Shown: in pieces, positions 8,859 to 20,306 of the stretch
Layout of the letters: each line of letters starts with the position of its first letter
Position numbering within the stretch: the first letter of the stretch is position 1
The notes under the pieces: model-generated
Told to the model about the DNA's origin: nothing
Database searches by the model: none
The model's input: the letters and a program-made list of their open reading frames with translations, nothing else
Source of the DNA: Glaciecola punicea ACAM 611
GTDB taxonomy: Bacteria > Pseudomonadota > Gammaproteobacteria > Enterobacterales > Alteromonadaceae
Length of the DNA stretch: 64,000 bases
Assembly (NCBI RefSeq): GCF_000252165.1
Contig: NZ_BAET01000014.1
Coordinates: forward strand, 1-64,000
Direction of reading: 5' to 3'
Translations under genes and position numbers: made by a program

Positions 8859-10484
8859 CTAACATGGGGTTTCTCTTGCGTTAAACGCCTTTATCATATC
8901 TGCCGCTTTTTCAGCAATCATTATCGTAGGCGCGTTAGTGTTACCTCCGATAATTGTGGGCATTATAGAGGCATCGACCACTCTCAACTTAGTCAATCCT
9001 TTAACCTGAAGCGCTGAATTTACCACACTGCTTGGGTCGTCTTCTCTGCCCATTTTACAGGTGCCTACCGGATGATAAATAGATTCCGCGTTACCCCTAA
9101 TATAGTCAATTATTTGTTCATCTGTTTGTAAGGTTGCATTAGGCATATAGGCGCTAGCATCTTTGCCTAATGGCCCGGTTGTTGCCACTTTATGCGCCCA
9201 TTTATAGCCAGCCAGCATAGGCGCAATATCAGCTTCATTTTGCAAATAATTAGGTTCGATGCAAACGACTACTTTACCCTTTTTAAGGCTTAAGGAGACA
9301 CTGCCGCGACTTTTGGGGTATAAGTTGCAAAAATGAAAGGTAAAGCCGTGGCCGAATGGCTTGGTGCGCCCATGATCAAGCAGTAGTCCAGGTAAAAAAT
9401 GTATTTGTATATCAGGAACGGTCTTTTCGCTGGATGATTTAATAAAGGCACCGCCTTCAGCAATGTTAGACGTAAGCAAGCCCTTTTTATGACGCCAATA
9501 CTGATAAGGTGCAGTAGCGTTTTTTATTATACTGCTAAATGATAGACCATAGCCCTTGGTCTGTTTTTGTTTAAATAAAATAGTGCCGTCTAAATGATCC
9601 TGTAGGTTTTTGCCTACGCCAGGCAAGTCGAGCACAAGCTTTATACCTACACGCTCAAGCTCTTCTTTAGGGCCTATACCTGATTGTAATAATAACTGCG
9701 GAGAATTGATTGCGCCTGCACATAGTAGCACTTCTTTATTTGCGCTAAGAATGCTAAGTTTGTTTTTTATTAATACGTTCACGCCTGTTGCAGCGCCGTT
9801 TTCAATAACGATTGAAGATACATCGCTCTGCGTAAAAATAGTCAGGTTAGGCCTATCTTTTACACTGTCGCTTAAATAGCCTTTGGCAGTGGAGCAGCGA
9901 GAACCGTTGGACTGCGTTACCTGATAAAGACCAACTCCTTCTTGACTTAAGCCATTAAAGTCAGGGTTTTGAGCAGTACCGGCAAGCTTGCCTGACTCTA
10001 TGTAGTCTAATGTGACTGGGTTAACGTGCTTCAGATCACTAACCGATAAGGGCCCCGCGCCGCCGTGATAAGTCGAAATACCTCGGGAGTTATGTTCACT
10101 TTTTCGAAAGTAAGGCATTACACAAGACCAGTCCCAGCCTTGCGCACCCTGTTTTGCCCAGTCGTTATAGTTTTCAGGGTGTCCACGAATGTAACACATT
10201 GCGTTTATTGAGCTTGAACCGCCTAGCGTTTTGCCGCGAGGCCAATACATTGCCCGATTATTCATATGGGGCACTGGCGCCGATTCGTAATTCCAATTAA
10301 GAAAGGGTAGCTGGCTCATTAATGCGATGCCAAAAGGAATATGAATGGCTGGGTGCGTGTCTTTTTTGCCAGCTTCAAGTAAGCAAACAGTTATATTTGG
10401 ATCTTGTGAAAGTCGACTGGCTAGTACACATCCCGCTGAACCGGCTCCCACTATTATGTAATCGTAAGCAGACAAATTAAACAT
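8859..10484 (-). CDS. GMC family FAD-dependent oxidoreductase (choline/alcohol dehydrogenase-like)
   Basis: Flavoprotein of the glucose-methanol-choline family, most like BetA/AlkJ-type alcohol or choline dehydrogenases. The FAD-binding YDYIIVGAGSAGCVLASRLS lies at the N-terminus. The two GMC signature regions are present (GGSSSINAMCYIRG, and GAINSPQLLLQSGIGP). The active-site pair YHPVGTCKMG and IIGGNTNAP is near the C-terminus. I chose the ATG at 10484 (541 residues) because family members begin just before the FAD motif; a TTG 12 codons upstream is also open, and neither has a well-spaced ribosome site. No betaine or alkane genes lie nearby, so the substrate is unknown. Confidence 0.88.
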   Translation of the reverse strand: MFNLSAYDYIIVGAGSAGCVLASRLSQDPNITVCLLEAGKKDTHPAIHIPFGIALMSQLPFLNWNYESAPVPHMNNRAMYWPRGKTLGGSSSINAMCYIRGHPENYNDWAKQGAQGWDWSCVMPYFRKSEHNSRGISTYHGGAGPLSVSDLKHVNPVTLDYIESGKLAGTAQNPDFNGLSQEGVGLYQVTQSNGSRCSTAKGYLSDSVKDRPNLTIFTQSDVSSIVIENGAATGVNVLIKNKLSILSANKEVLLCAGAINSPQLLLQSGIGPKEELERVGIKLVLDLPGVGKNLQDHLDGTILFKQKQTKGYGLSFSSIIKNATAPYQYWRHKKGLLTSNIAEGGAFIKSSSEKTVPDIQIHFLPGLLLDHGRTKPFGHGFTFHFCNLYPKSRGSVSLSLKKGKVVVCIEPNYLQNEADIAPMLAGYKWAHKVATTGPLGKDASAYMPNATLQTDEQIIDYIRGNAESIYHPVGTCKMGREDDPSSVVNSALQVKGLTKLRVVDASIMPTIIGGNTNAPTIMIAEKAADMIKAFNARETPC

Positions 10485-10546
10485 TCCTTTTGCATCAAGT
10501 AGTCGCACTATGTTACACAATATAATAAGTACTTAGGAAGTTAAAT

Positions 10547-10795
10547 TTACGACCAGTCTAGTTCCATCATTAGTTTTTGTTCAGGGTCTTGATTGCCACA
10601 CATCTCATCGTATGGTGTGTTTTGCTTAAGCCATACTTGTTCAAATTCTTGGTCCGATAGCTGTTCCTTTATATCCCGTATAGACTGAAAACTTCTACTA
10701 TTGCGATACTTGTCTTTTAATTGTTTTTCTCCAGAATTTCTACCAATACTGGCGATAAACGTACCGCCTTCAATTGATTCAATATATAAATTCAT
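10547..10795 (-). CDS. small conserved protein (82 aa), DUF6482-like
   Basis: An 82-residue soluble protein beginning MNLYIESIEGGTFIASI, a pattern reminiscent of the DUF6482 family of short gammaproteobacterial proteins. The rest is charged (many Glu, Lys and Gln) and ends in a short acidic tail. There is no signal peptide or helix. It lies between the GMC oxidoreductase and the DUF2244 gene on the same strand. The family link is from pattern memory only; function is unknown. Confidence 0.6.
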   Translation of the reverse strand: MNLYIESIEGGTFIASIGRNSGEKQLKDKYRNSRSFQSIRDIKEQLSDQEFEQVWLKQNTPYDEMCGNQDPEQKLMMELDWS

Positions 10796-10854
10796 GTTTC
10801 ATTAGCCAATAATGGTGTGCGTGTTTATTTAAACTCGTTTGCTAAGCGATTAGA

Positions 10855-11352
10855 TCAGCTGATCCACCATTTGTTTCGGCAAATAATAAGGCCTGCACTT
10901 TGCAGCGCATCCTTTAGCTTTTTACGATCGTCCAAATTTAAGAACTCGCCCACTTCTTGCTTATGCTTATGGGTGCATAATGCTATGCGCGGAAGCTCCC
11001 AGTTATTTTCTGATTCTGAATAAAATACATTAAGCTGTGCTCTGGACATTTCAGCTAAGCTTTGTTTTTTGCGATAGCCGACCTCAACATTAACCACCGT
11101 AGGATCTATATAAATTGTCTGTTGGGTATGCGTGAATATCGATACTCGGTACATTAAGTAGGCAAACAGACCCACTTCAATCCCAGCAAAAGGAAGCACT
11201 ATCCATGCGCCTACAAACGACCATGCTATTGCAATTGTCATTACAACAAAAACCATTACGGCAATGCCCCACTTTGTTTGCTGCCACGTTGCGGAGCGGT
11301 TAGGGGATAAAGTAATGATAGTGCTGCGATTATTGTACGTAGTTACTACCAT
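10855..11352 (-). CDS. DUF2244 family membrane protein
   Basis: A 165-residue inner-membrane protein. Two adjacent helices (about 29-49 and 52-72) are followed by a soluble C-terminal half with a strand-rich region (about 85-150), the layout of DUF2244 proteins. Those are often found near cytochrome oxidase genes in other genomes, but no such genes are here. The C-terminus ends in NKWWIS. The start ATG at 11352 has no strong ribosome site. Function is not known for the family. Confidence 0.75.
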   Translation of the reverse strand: MVVTTYNNRSTIITLSPNRSATWQQTKWGIAVMVFVVMTIAIAWSFVGAWIVLPFAGIEVGLFAYLMYRVSIFTHTQQTIYIDPTVVNVEVGYRKKQSLAEMSRAQLNVFYSESENNWELPRIALCTHKHKQEVGEFLNLDDRKKLKDALQSAGLIICRNKWWIS

Positions 11353-11493
11353 ACTAAACAGCCGTGGATACGTTAAGAATACTTGGCATAATAACCACCT
11401 TGGGTATAATCGCTAGGTTAATAGAAACAAAGTAATCTTTTTACGTCGGCTTTTAGTTTGCAGACCATTATCATACTTTTACTTATAAATCGG

Positions 11494-11798
11494 CTAAGAA
11501 GCGCGAACGCAGACATTGACACGGTGCCAATGTCTATTATGTTCACCGTAAAGTCTAACTTGCTTTTTTTTAGATGCAGGCTTTACCGTTTCTGGCGCCG
11601 GCGTTGATTTTTCTTCTTGGTCTGGGGTCTGCTTTTTAGTCGCGGCGGTTAACAGTCTCGCCAACTAAGTGCTGTAAGGTATCGCGCATAGCCCCGTGTT
11701 CTGGGCGCCGGGCGTCAGCGACGATCCATAAAAGGCGATAGTAAAGCCCGCCTAAGCAATATAGTATAAATGACAGCCATAAAAAAAGGCGCTGTTAA
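11494..11798 (-). pseudogene. probable frameshifted small membrane-protein gene
   Basis: Two protein-like frames abut on the minus strand. From 11798 down to a stop at 11636-11638 the frame reads a hydrophobic helix (LSFILYCLGGLYYRLLWIV) followed by ADARRPEHGAMRDTLQHLV. In the next frame, a Lys/Pro/Glu-rich linker (KKQTPDQEEKSTPAPETV) runs on to KKKQVRLYGEHNRHWHRV and a stop at 11494-11496. One helix, a charged region and a linker, in two frames and with no proper start codon, look like one gene broken by a frameshift. I do not recognise the family. Confidence 0.45.
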
Positions 11799-11807
11799 GC
11801 GCCTTTT
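11781..11807 (-). terminator. rho-independent terminator of the small heat-shock gene
   Basis: A perfect stem AAAAGGCGCT/AGCGCCTTTT around GTTA, with a seven-base U-run when read on the minus strand. It lies about 38 bases after the hsp20 stop and overlaps the start of the decayed gene downstream. Confidence 0.9.
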
Positions 11808-11844
11808 AGGTGTCTAGGGAAACACATCAATCATGTAATAGAGC

Positions 11845-12318
11845 TTACTGATTTTCTATCACTGTGCTGCCAATATCAATTCTTCGAGGCTTCTGTGCTT
11901 CAGGAACCACGCGCTCTAAGTCTATATGAAGCATACCGTGTTGTAAGTCAGCGGCTAACACTTTTACGTTGTCACCTAATTGGAACTTGCGTTCGAAATT
12001 ACGTTCGGAAATGCCTTTGTGTAGATACTTTCGCTGCTGCGTTTCTTCGCTGCCGGGTTCTTTGCTCGCGTTTTCAGTTTCTGACTCTTTGTTGCCTGTT
12101 ACTTTTAAGGTGTTTTCTTGCACTTCAATGATCACGTCATCTTTTGCAAAGCCTGCAACAGCCATGGTAATACGGTACTTATCTTCGCCCAACAATTCTA
12201 TATTGTATGGCGGATAGCTAGTTTGTTTTTCTTGGCGATTGGCGGTGTCAATCATAGACGCTAAGTGATCAGAGCCAATAAATGAACGGTATAATGGTGA
12301 TAAATCGATGGTTCTCAT
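11845..12318 (-). CDS. small heat-shock protein, IbpA type (Hsp20)
   Basis: ATP-independent holdase that coats aggregating proteins in the cytoplasm. The N-terminus MRTIDLSPLYRSFIG is nearly that of E. coli IbpA. The alpha-crystallin domain runs from about 35 (YPPYNIELLGEDKYRI) through ERNFERKFQLGDNV to LERVVPEAQKPRRI. I chose the ATG at 12318 from IbpA alignment and an AGGAAGG site 8 bases upstream; an ATG two codons earlier (12324) is possible. Compared with IbpA it has an insertion rich in Glu, Ser and Lys (about 83-99) inside the alpha-crystallin domain. I could not see a clear heat-shock sigma factor promoter. Confidence 0.92.
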   Translation of the reverse strand: MRTIDLSPLYRSFIGSDHLASMIDTANRQEKQTSYPPYNIELLGEDKYRITMAVAGFAKDDVIIEVQENTLKVTGNKESETENASKEPGSEETQQRKYLHKGISERNFERKFQLGDNVKVLAADLQHGMLHIDLERVVPEAQKPRRIDIGSTVIENQ

Positions 12319-12534
12319 GGTCATATCCTTCCTATTAAGCAATATGTAAGGTTGTTATTTACCTTATCCCGACTATTCGGCGATAAGCAGTTGATAAGCT
12401 AAAGGTTAATACCCTATTGGCTTTATCAGTGAACCCTTTCGGCGTCCACAATACATATATAGGATTGACTTATGATTTTTCAATTACTATTGACACATTA
12501 TTTCTTATTTTTTTATAAGCTTATGATTTTAAAC

Positions 12535-13155
12535 CTATTTATTATGACGTTCTTTTAATACTTTTATCGCGTCTGACAAACATAGGTCGCTAGCCTGCAG
12601 CAATACTATTAAGTGATAAATTAAATCTGCCGACTCGTTTTTAAGCTCTTCTAGGTCGCGAACCGTTGCCGCTAGCGCGGTTTCCACGCCTTCTTCGCCT
12701 ACTTTTTGAGCAATGCGTTTAATGCCGCTGGCGTATAAAGATGCTGTGTAGCTAGAATCAGCAGGCGCATTTTTGCGCGATGCTATGACCGACTCTAACT
12801 GTGCTAAAAAACCTACATCACAAATGTTTGATTCATTCCAACATGAAGTTGTGCCTTTGTGACAGGTGGGACCATTCGCGTTTGCTAGCACCAGTAAACT
12901 GTCACTGTCACAGTCGGCGCTAATATCCACTAGCTCTAAGGTGTTGTTAGAGGTTTCACCTTTGGTCCATAAGCGCTGTTTGCTACGGCTAAAAAAAGTG
13001 ACTAAACCCTTGCTTATAGTCGCATTAACCGCGTCTTTATTCATATACCCTAGCATAAGAACTTGTCCACTGGTGGCATCTTGAACGACACATGGTAGCA
13101 AACCTTTCATTTTGTCCCAGGCAAGCTCTTGTAAATTTTCTGATGTCACTTTCAT
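12535..13155 (-). CDS. hisI: bifunctional phosphoribosyl-AMP cyclohydrolase / phosphoribosyl-ATP pyrophosphatase
   Basis: Carries out histidine biosynthesis steps 2 and 3 (HisIE fusion). The N-terminal HisI domain (about 1-112) has the metal-site residues DCDSDS (81-86) and the cysteines of [12 protein letters not shown] (95-106). The C-terminal HisE domain (about 118-206) contains [11 protein letters not shown] and the [13 protein letters not shown] helix. It is the last gene of the his operon, as in enterobacteria. It is separated from hisF by a 67-base spacer that holds three copies of an 8-base repeat. Confidence 0.95.
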   Translation of the reverse strand: MKVTSENLQELAWDKMKGLLPCVVQDATSGQVLMLGYMNKDAVNATISKGLVTFFSRSKQRLWTKGETSNNTLELVDISADCDSDSLLVLANANGPTCHKGTTSCWNESNICDVGFLAQLESVIASRKNAPADSSYTASLYASGIKRIAQKVGEEGVETALAATVRDLEELKNESADLIYHLIVLLQASDLCLSDAIKVLKERHNK

Positions 13156-13185
13156 GTGTGTTCCTATGTGTTTTTAACGCGAACA

Positions 13186-13209
13186 TGGTGTTGTGGTGTT
13201 GTGGTGTTG
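13186..13209. repeat. 3 x 8-bp tandem repeat in the hisF-hisI spacer
   Basis: TGGTGTTG occurs three times head to tail, directly downstream of the hisF stop on the minus strand. It accounts for over a third of an unusually long spacer in an otherwise tightly packed operon. Confidence 0.85.
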
Positions 13210-13222
13210 ACTGAATCTTCTT

Positions 13223-15335
<2,113 letters not shown>

Positions 15336-16406
15336 TTACAGCGCACCTTTTGTACTTGGCATTACATCGCCTTGTTTGCTAATCGCTTGGCGAAGTGCAC
15401 GGCCAAATACTTTAAACAAGCTTTCAACCTGATGATGTGCGTTACCCTCGGTGGTAGACAAGTGCAAAGACAAGCCCATGGACTGTGCAATAGAATAAAA
15501 GAAGTGAGGGACCATTTCAGTTGCCATTTCACCTACGCTATCGCGACTAAACTGCGCGTCAAACTGAAGGTGGGGGCGGTTTGAAATATCCATTAAACAC
15601 TCCGCTCTACACTCATCCATAGGCAGCGCAAAACCAAAGCGGGCGATGCCACGCTTGTCGCCCAAGGCTTTTTTAAGCGCCTCGCCTAGCGCTAGTGCGG
15701 TATCTTCAACGCTGTGATGGTCGTCTATGTGCAGGTCACCGTCTACGTGTACCTGAAGATAAAAACCTGCATGGGTGGCCACTTGGTCAAGCATATGATC
15801 GAAAAAACCCATGCCGGTATGAATGTCAGACTTTTCTTGACTGTCGAGGTTAACCGCGACTTTTATCTTGGTTTCGGATGTGTTGCGTTCTACCACCGCG
15901 GTTCTGGCTTTGACGGTGATTTGTTTAACAATGCTATCCCAGTTGTTGACGGTGGAGTCGTACTTAATACCTACAATGCCCATGTTATTGGCTAATGCTA
16001 TGTCAGTATCGCGATCGCCAATGACAAAAGAGCGGGTAAAGTCTACTTTGCCTTGCTGTAAATAGTCTTTTACCAAGCCCAGTTTAGGCTTGCGGCAGCT
16101 GCAGTCGTGACTATCAAAGTGTGGGCAAATGAGTACATCGTCAAATACCACGCCTTGGCTGCTAAATATTTGCATCATAACCTGATGCGGTGCATCGAAG
16201 GTTTCTTGTGGAAAGCTTTTAGTGCCTAAACCGTCTTGGTTTGACACCATTACTAGTCTAAAGCCTGCTTTTTGCAGTGCTAACAAACTAGGAATAACGT
16301 TGTTTTCAAATACCAATTTTTCTAGGCTGTCTAGCTGCTTATCAACAGGCGGCTCTTCCACTAGCGTACCGTCTCGGTCTATAAATAATATGGCTTGTTG
16401 ACTCAT
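15336..16406 (-). CDS. hisB: bifunctional histidinol-phosphatase / imidazoleglycerol-phosphate dehydratase
   Basis: Fusion enzyme for steps 6 and 8, typical of enteric-like gammaproteobacteria. The N-terminal HAD phosphatase has Asp10 and Asp12 (FIDRDGTLV) and a zinc-binding [11 protein letters not shown] loop. From about residue 168 the dehydratase domain carries its metal-site pairs ([19 protein letters not shown] and [13 protein letters not shown]). The 356-residue length matches E. coli HisB (355). It overlaps hisC by 4 bases. Confidence 0.97.
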   Translation of the reverse strand: MSQQAILFIDRDGTLVEEPPVDKQLDSLEKLVFENNVIPSLLALQKAGFRLVMVSNQDGLGTKSFPQETFDAPHQVMMQIFSSQGVVFDDVLICPHFDSHDCSCRKPKLGLVKDYLQQGKVDFTRSFVIGDRDTDIALANNMGIVGIKYDSTVNNWDSIVKQITVKARTAVVERNTSETKIKVAVNLDSQEKSDIHTGMGFFDHMLDQVATHAGFYLQVHVDGDLHIDDHHSVEDTALALGEALKKALGDKRGIARFGFALPMDECRAECLMDISNRPHLQFDAQFSRDSVGEMATEMVPHFFYSIAQSMGLSLHLSTTEGNAHHQVESLFKVFGRALRQAISKQGDVMPSTKGAL

Positions 16407-17530
16407 CGTGCTACCTCTTGATTGGTCGAATGGCTGCCTTTTTGTTGTGAAAAAAAGGTCTCAATTAATGTCATTAGCTGGGCGTTTTGCTGTTTTGTAC
16501 CAATGCTAATGCGTAAGCAGTTATCGAGCATGACTTGCTTTGACTGATCGCGAATAAGTACATTCTTTTCTACCAAGTAGTGCATAAGTGCTTTGCTGTG
16601 AGCGCTGTTAAATAATATAAAATTACCGCACTGATCGCCCATAAGGGTAATGCCTGCTACTTGCCTGAGCTGCTCGCTTAACAATGTGCGCTGAGCGCTT
16701 AAGCACTTTACGTTTGCCCGCATAAGCTCTATGCCAACTGTGCTTAATGCTTGCATCGCAATTTGGGCAACAGGATCGGGCACAGGGTAGGGGGCAATTA
16801 CCTTTAATAATATGCTTTTTATGTGCACCGAACTTAGCACGAACCCACAGCGAATTCCGGCTAATGCAAAGCCTTTGGAAAGTGTGCGAAGAATCACTAA
16901 GTGCGGATATTTAGCCAACAGCGCAGTTTTTGCACAGCCTGCGCTAAATTCTATGTAGGCTTCATCAAGTACCACTATGGCATTATTACTGTAGGCGGTG
17001 AGTATGCACTCAAGATCTTCTTGCGCCATAATGGTGCCGGTAGGATTATTGGGTGAACATAAAAAAATTAATTTAACCTTGCCTACAAAGCTATTTATCG
17101 CGCTCACGTTTACACTGAAATCTTGGTTTAATAGCACTTTTTCTACGCCAACGTTAAACGTATTGGCACTTATGGCATACATGCCATAAGTAGGCGGGCA
17201 AATAAGCACGCTATCACGTCCGGGTTGGCAAAAAGCTCTAATTAATAGCTCAATACCTTCATCTGCACCTCGCGTAGTGACTATTTGCTCAGGCATAAGG
17301 CCTGTGTATTGTGCGTATTGGGCTAGCAGCTTAGGTGGCTGACAGTCTGGATAACGGTTTAGCAAGCTGCTTTGCAGGGTATATTCGTTCGCCTGTGGTG
17401 ATTCATTAGCGTTAAGCCATACGCGCTGATTGCCCTCACTTGCGCCAAATAAGCGCCGAGCAGACTCATAAGGCGTAAGATCTCGCACATGCTGTGTGGT
17501 TAACTGTTCAAGCCAATCAGTCACTGACAT
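16403..17530 (-). CDS. hisC: histidinol-phosphate aminotransferase
   Basis: PLP-dependent aminotransferase of fold type I (step 7). The PLP lysine is Lys219 in [12 protein letters not shown]. The SPNNPTGT (159-166) and VLDEAYIEF (188-196) motifs of the family are present. Length is 375 residues (E. coli 356). It overlaps hisD by 14 bases and hisB by 4 bases, in line with tight coupling. Confidence 0.96.
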   Translation of the reverse strand: MSVTDWLEQLTTQHVRDLTPYESARRLFGASEGNQRVWLNANESPQANEYTLQSSLLNRYPDCQPPKLLAQYAQYTGLMPEQIVTTRGADEGIELLIRAFCQPGRDSVLICPPTYGMYAISANTFNVGVEKVLLNQDFSVNVSAINSFVGKVKLIFLCSPNNPTGTIMAQEDLECILTAYSNNAIVVLDEAYIEFSAGCAKTALLAKYPHLVILRTLSKGFALAGIRCGFVLSSVHIKSILLKVIAPYPVPDPVAQIAMQALSTVGIELMRANVKCLSAQRTLLSEQLRQVAGITLMGDQCGNFILFNSAHSKALMHYLVEKNVLIRDQSKQVMLDNCLRISIGTKQQNAQLMTLIETFFSQQKGSHSTNQEVAR

Positions 17531-18842
17531 TTCCCTTCGATATATTTAAGCGTAAGGCGACCGCATTTGCATGGGCATCTAGTCCTTCAGCGTTGGCTAA
17601 GTCGATAATTGCTTTGCCAATAATATTCAGACCGCTTCGGCTGATGGTTTGCACCGTAAATCGGCGCATAAAATCAAGCAGGCCTAAAGACGAGTAATTG
17701 CGCGCATAGCCATAGGTAGGCAACACGTGATTTGTGCCACTGGCATAGTCGCCTGCCGATTCTGGGGAAAACTCACCCACAAAGATTGAACCTGCATGCT
17801 TTACTTTCACTGCCACTTCGCTGGCATTCTGGGTTTGAATAATTAAATGCTCGGCGGCGTATTGATTAGTCACTTCAATAGACTGAGCCAGTGAATCAGT
17901 CACAATGAAGCGGCTATTGGCAATAGATTTTTCAGCAATGCTGTGGCGGCTCAGTTTGGGCAATTGCAGCAATACTTGCTGCTGCACTTGCTTGATAAAG
18001 TCGGCGTCATCGGCAATCACGACTGCTTGTGAGTCGGGTCCGTGCTCAGCCTGTGACAGCAAATCTGAGGCCACAAAACTTGGGTTTGCATACTTGTCGG
18101 CTAACACTAACACTTCTGATGGGCCTGCTGGCATGTCGATAGCGGCGCCTGCTACGTCTTTACTGACCTGCTGCTTAGCCTCTGTAACAAAGCTGTTGCC
18201 AGGGCCAAATATTTTATCGGCTTTAGGAATAGTGCTTGTTCCGTAGGCCATTGCGCCAATGGCTTGAGCGCCGCCGCACAAGTAAATATGTTCAATACCG
18301 CATTTGTGCGCTGCATATAATATCTCTGGCGCTATTTTACCCTGAGGCGAAGGCGGCGTGCATAATATGGGTAACTCACAGCCAGCAACTTGTGCGCTAA
18401 CGCCTAACATTAGCACCGTTGACGGTAAGGGAGCACTGCCACCAGGTATATATAAACCCACTGTTTCTAACGCAACATGTCTTTGCTCACAAAGAACGCC
18501 AGGTTGGGTTTCAATGCTTATGTCGCGTGGTATTTGTGCTTCATGAAAGGTTTTTATGTTCTGGTAGGCCAAGTCAATGGCGCTTATTACATCAATGCTT
18601 AAGGCAGCTTTAGCCTGCGCTATTAGGGCTACAGGTAAGCGTAAGCCATCTTTTAATTCAGCTCGGTCAAACTCGCGGGTGTAGTCAAGCACCGCTTGAT
18701 CGCCCGTGGTTTGTACACGCAGTAAAATTTTACTCACTGTGTCTTTTAGTAGAGCCGAGTTGGCTAAAGCGGGCCTAGCAAGTACTGCTGTTTGCATCGG
18801 CTTACTTAAGTCATTCCATATAATTGCTTGAGGCATTGTCAT
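17517..18842 (-). CDS. hisD: histidinol dehydrogenase
   Basis: Zinc enzyme that oxidises L-histidinol to histidine in two NAD steps (steps 9 and 10). At 441 residues it matches the family (E. coli 434). Recognisable stretches are VGLYIPGGSAPLPSTVLMLG, FGPGNSFVTEAKQQV, the zinc-site SQAEHGPDSQAV and the catalytic NQYAAEHLI with its Glu-His pair. Four bases separate it from hisG. Confidence 0.97.
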   Translation of the reverse strand: MTMPQAIIWNDLSKPMQTAVLARPALANSALLKDTVSKILLRVQTTGDQAVLDYTREFDRAELKDGLRLPVALIAQAKAALSIDVISAIDLAYQNIKTFHEAQIPRDISIETQPGVLCEQRHVALETVGLYIPGGSAPLPSTVLMLGVSAQVAGCELPILCTPPSPQGKIAPEILYAAHKCGIEHIYLCGGAQAIGAMAYGTSTIPKADKIFGPGNSFVTEAKQQVSKDVAGAAIDMPAGPSEVLVLADKYANPSFVASDLLSQAEHGPDSQAVVIADDADFIKQVQQQVLLQLPKLSRHSIAEKSIANSRFIVTDSLAQSIEVTNQYAAEHLIIQTQNASEVAVKVKHAGSIFVGEFSPESAGDYASGTNHVLPTYGYARNYSSLGLLDFMRRFTVQTISRSGLNIIGKAIIDLANAEGLDAHANAVALRLNISKGNVSD

Positions 18843-18846
18843 CGCA

Positions 18847-19746
18847 TTAACCCATCATTTTCTCAATTGGCAGCACCAGAATGGAGCTACAACCTAAGGC
18901 TTTTAGTTTTTCCATAGTTTCCCAAAACAGCGTTTCAGAACTCACCACGTGAATGGCGACCCTATCGTTGATACCTGCAAGGGGCAGTACAGTAGGATCT
19001 TCAGCGCCTGGCAGCAATGATTTGACTTGTTCTAGGTAATTTTTAGGCGCATGTAGCATTATATATTTGCTTTCTTTTGCTTGCAGTACGCCGTCTATGC
19101 GCGGCAGTAGGCGCGTTATTAATGCTTGCTTGTCGGGAGAAAGGTCTTCCGATTTTTGAATTAAGACCGCCTTGGAAACAAACACTTCATCTTCTTCTCT
19201 TAAGCCGTTTGCCTCAAGAGTTGCACCGGTAGAGACTAAATCACATATGGCATCGGCCACGCCTGCACGGGGCGCAACTTCAACGGAGCCTGTGAGCATG
19301 ACGGCTTTAGCGCTAATCCCTTTTTCAGCAAAAAAGCGCTCTAATAAATAAGGATAAGTAGTGGCAACTTTTTTACCGTTTAATGAGGCAACTGAATCAT
19401 ACTTAAATTCAGTAGGCACTGCTATGGATAGTCTACATCCGCCGAAATCTAAACGCCTTAGGGTTTTAAATTCATGGGCTTTTTTGGAGGCTCGGCGTTC
19501 AAGCATTTTTTCTTCTAATTCATTTTCGCCAATAAAGCCTAAGTCGACCACGCCATCCATAATTAAGCCGGGGATATCGTCATCGCGCACGCGCAGCAAA
19601 TCGATTGGCTGATTGGTAGAGTGTGCTATTAATAAGCGGTCGCGAATTTGGAGCTTGATGCCAATGGCTTTCAAAAGTGCAATGCTTTCGCTACTCAAGC
19701 GGCCCGACTTCTGAATAGCTATACGTAGTCTATTGCTTTGGCTCAT
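18847..19746 (-). CDS. hisG: ATP phosphoribosyltransferase (long form)
   Basis: First, feedback-inhibited enzyme of histidine synthesis, joining ATP and PRPP. The 299-residue long form needs no HisZ and carries a C-terminal regulatory ACT-like domain (about 225-299). Key stretches are [16 protein letters not shown] at the start, [10 protein letters not shown], and the PRPP loop [18 protein letters not shown]. It heads the operon behind the leader peptide and attenuator described below. Confidence 0.97.
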   Translation of the reverse strand: MSQSNRLRIAIQKSGRLSSESIALLKAIGIKLQIRDRLLIAHSTNQPIDLLRVRDDDIPGLIMDGVVDLGFIGENELEEKMLERRASKKAHEFKTLRRLDFGGCRLSIAVPTEFKYDSVASLNGKKVATTYPYLLERFFAEKGISAKAVMLTGSVEVAPRAGVADAICDLVSTGATLEANGLREEDEVFVSKAVLIQKSEDLSPDKQALITRLLPRIDGVLQAKESKYIMLHAPKNYLEQVKSLLPGAEDPTVLPLAGINDRVAIHVVSSETLFWETMEKLKALGCSSILVLPIEKMMG

Positions 19747-19830
19747 GTTGTTTCCTTTTTGATCTTATATTTAAGTATTACTAAATTGCTTTACGACTGT
19801 AGCCTTCGCAAACAGTACAGCCTTAACAGT

Positions 19831-19865
19831 AAAAAGCCCCCGGAAGTTTTCTTCCGAGGGCTTTA
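19831..19865 (-). terminator. his operon attenuator terminator
   Basis: On the minus strand AAAGCCCTCGGAAG and CTTCCGGGGGCTTT pair around AAAA and are followed by a U-run. The structure lies between the leader peptide and hisG. Two further hairpins upstream (19885-19905 and 19905-19918) overlap each other at one base and can give the alternative folds needed for attenuation. Confidence 0.9.
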
Positions 19866-19923
19866 CAATACGTTTATCGCCGGTGGAAGGAAACCATAGC
19901 CTTCCAGGCACATACCTGAAAGC

Positions 19924-19971
19924 TTAGGTGCTTACGTGATGATGATGCGATAAGTTTATAATGCGGGTCAT
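19924..19971 (-). CDS. hisL: his operon leader peptide
   Basis: A 15-residue peptide, MTRIINLSHHHHVST, with four consecutive His codons. It starts MTR like E. coli HisL and lies about 180 bases upstream of hisG, followed by competing hairpins and a rho-independent terminator. When charged tRNA-His is scarce the ribosome should stall on the His codons and let the antiterminator form. The sequence and layout are direct; the mechanism is by analogy with enteric his attenuation. Confidence 0.93.
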   Translation of the reverse strand: MTRIINLSHHHHVST

Positions 19972-20306
19972 ATTTGTGCTCTGGTTGTCTTAATTTGGAA
20001 TATAGTACACTTTGCTGAGGCAAATTATGCGCAGCAACAATTTCAGGCTTTTAATGTTATCCAAACATACTCCATTAATCAACACCCAATCACCTAATAC
20101 TGGGTAACTAAACGCTGTTTCTTAGTCAATTTATGAATAGCATAGTCCATTGCGCCGAAAATCAAGGTAAATAGCCAAATCCAATGAGCGTAATGAGGTC
20201 TTAATTACGATGAATTTGTGTACAATAAATATTTTTTTAAAGCTCTATCTTATTCATAAAAGACGCGTAAACTCCGCTCAATTAGGCCCTTTATATATGA
20301 ACGAAC
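19972..20306. other. intergenic region, his promoter side
   Basis: This stretch should contain the his operon promoter and the start region of the divergent CDF transporter gene. I see no further gene with a start codon. A minus-strand frame reads HWIWLFTLIFGAMDYAIH around 20130-20180 but has no start and is only about 36 codons long. Confidence 0.4.
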
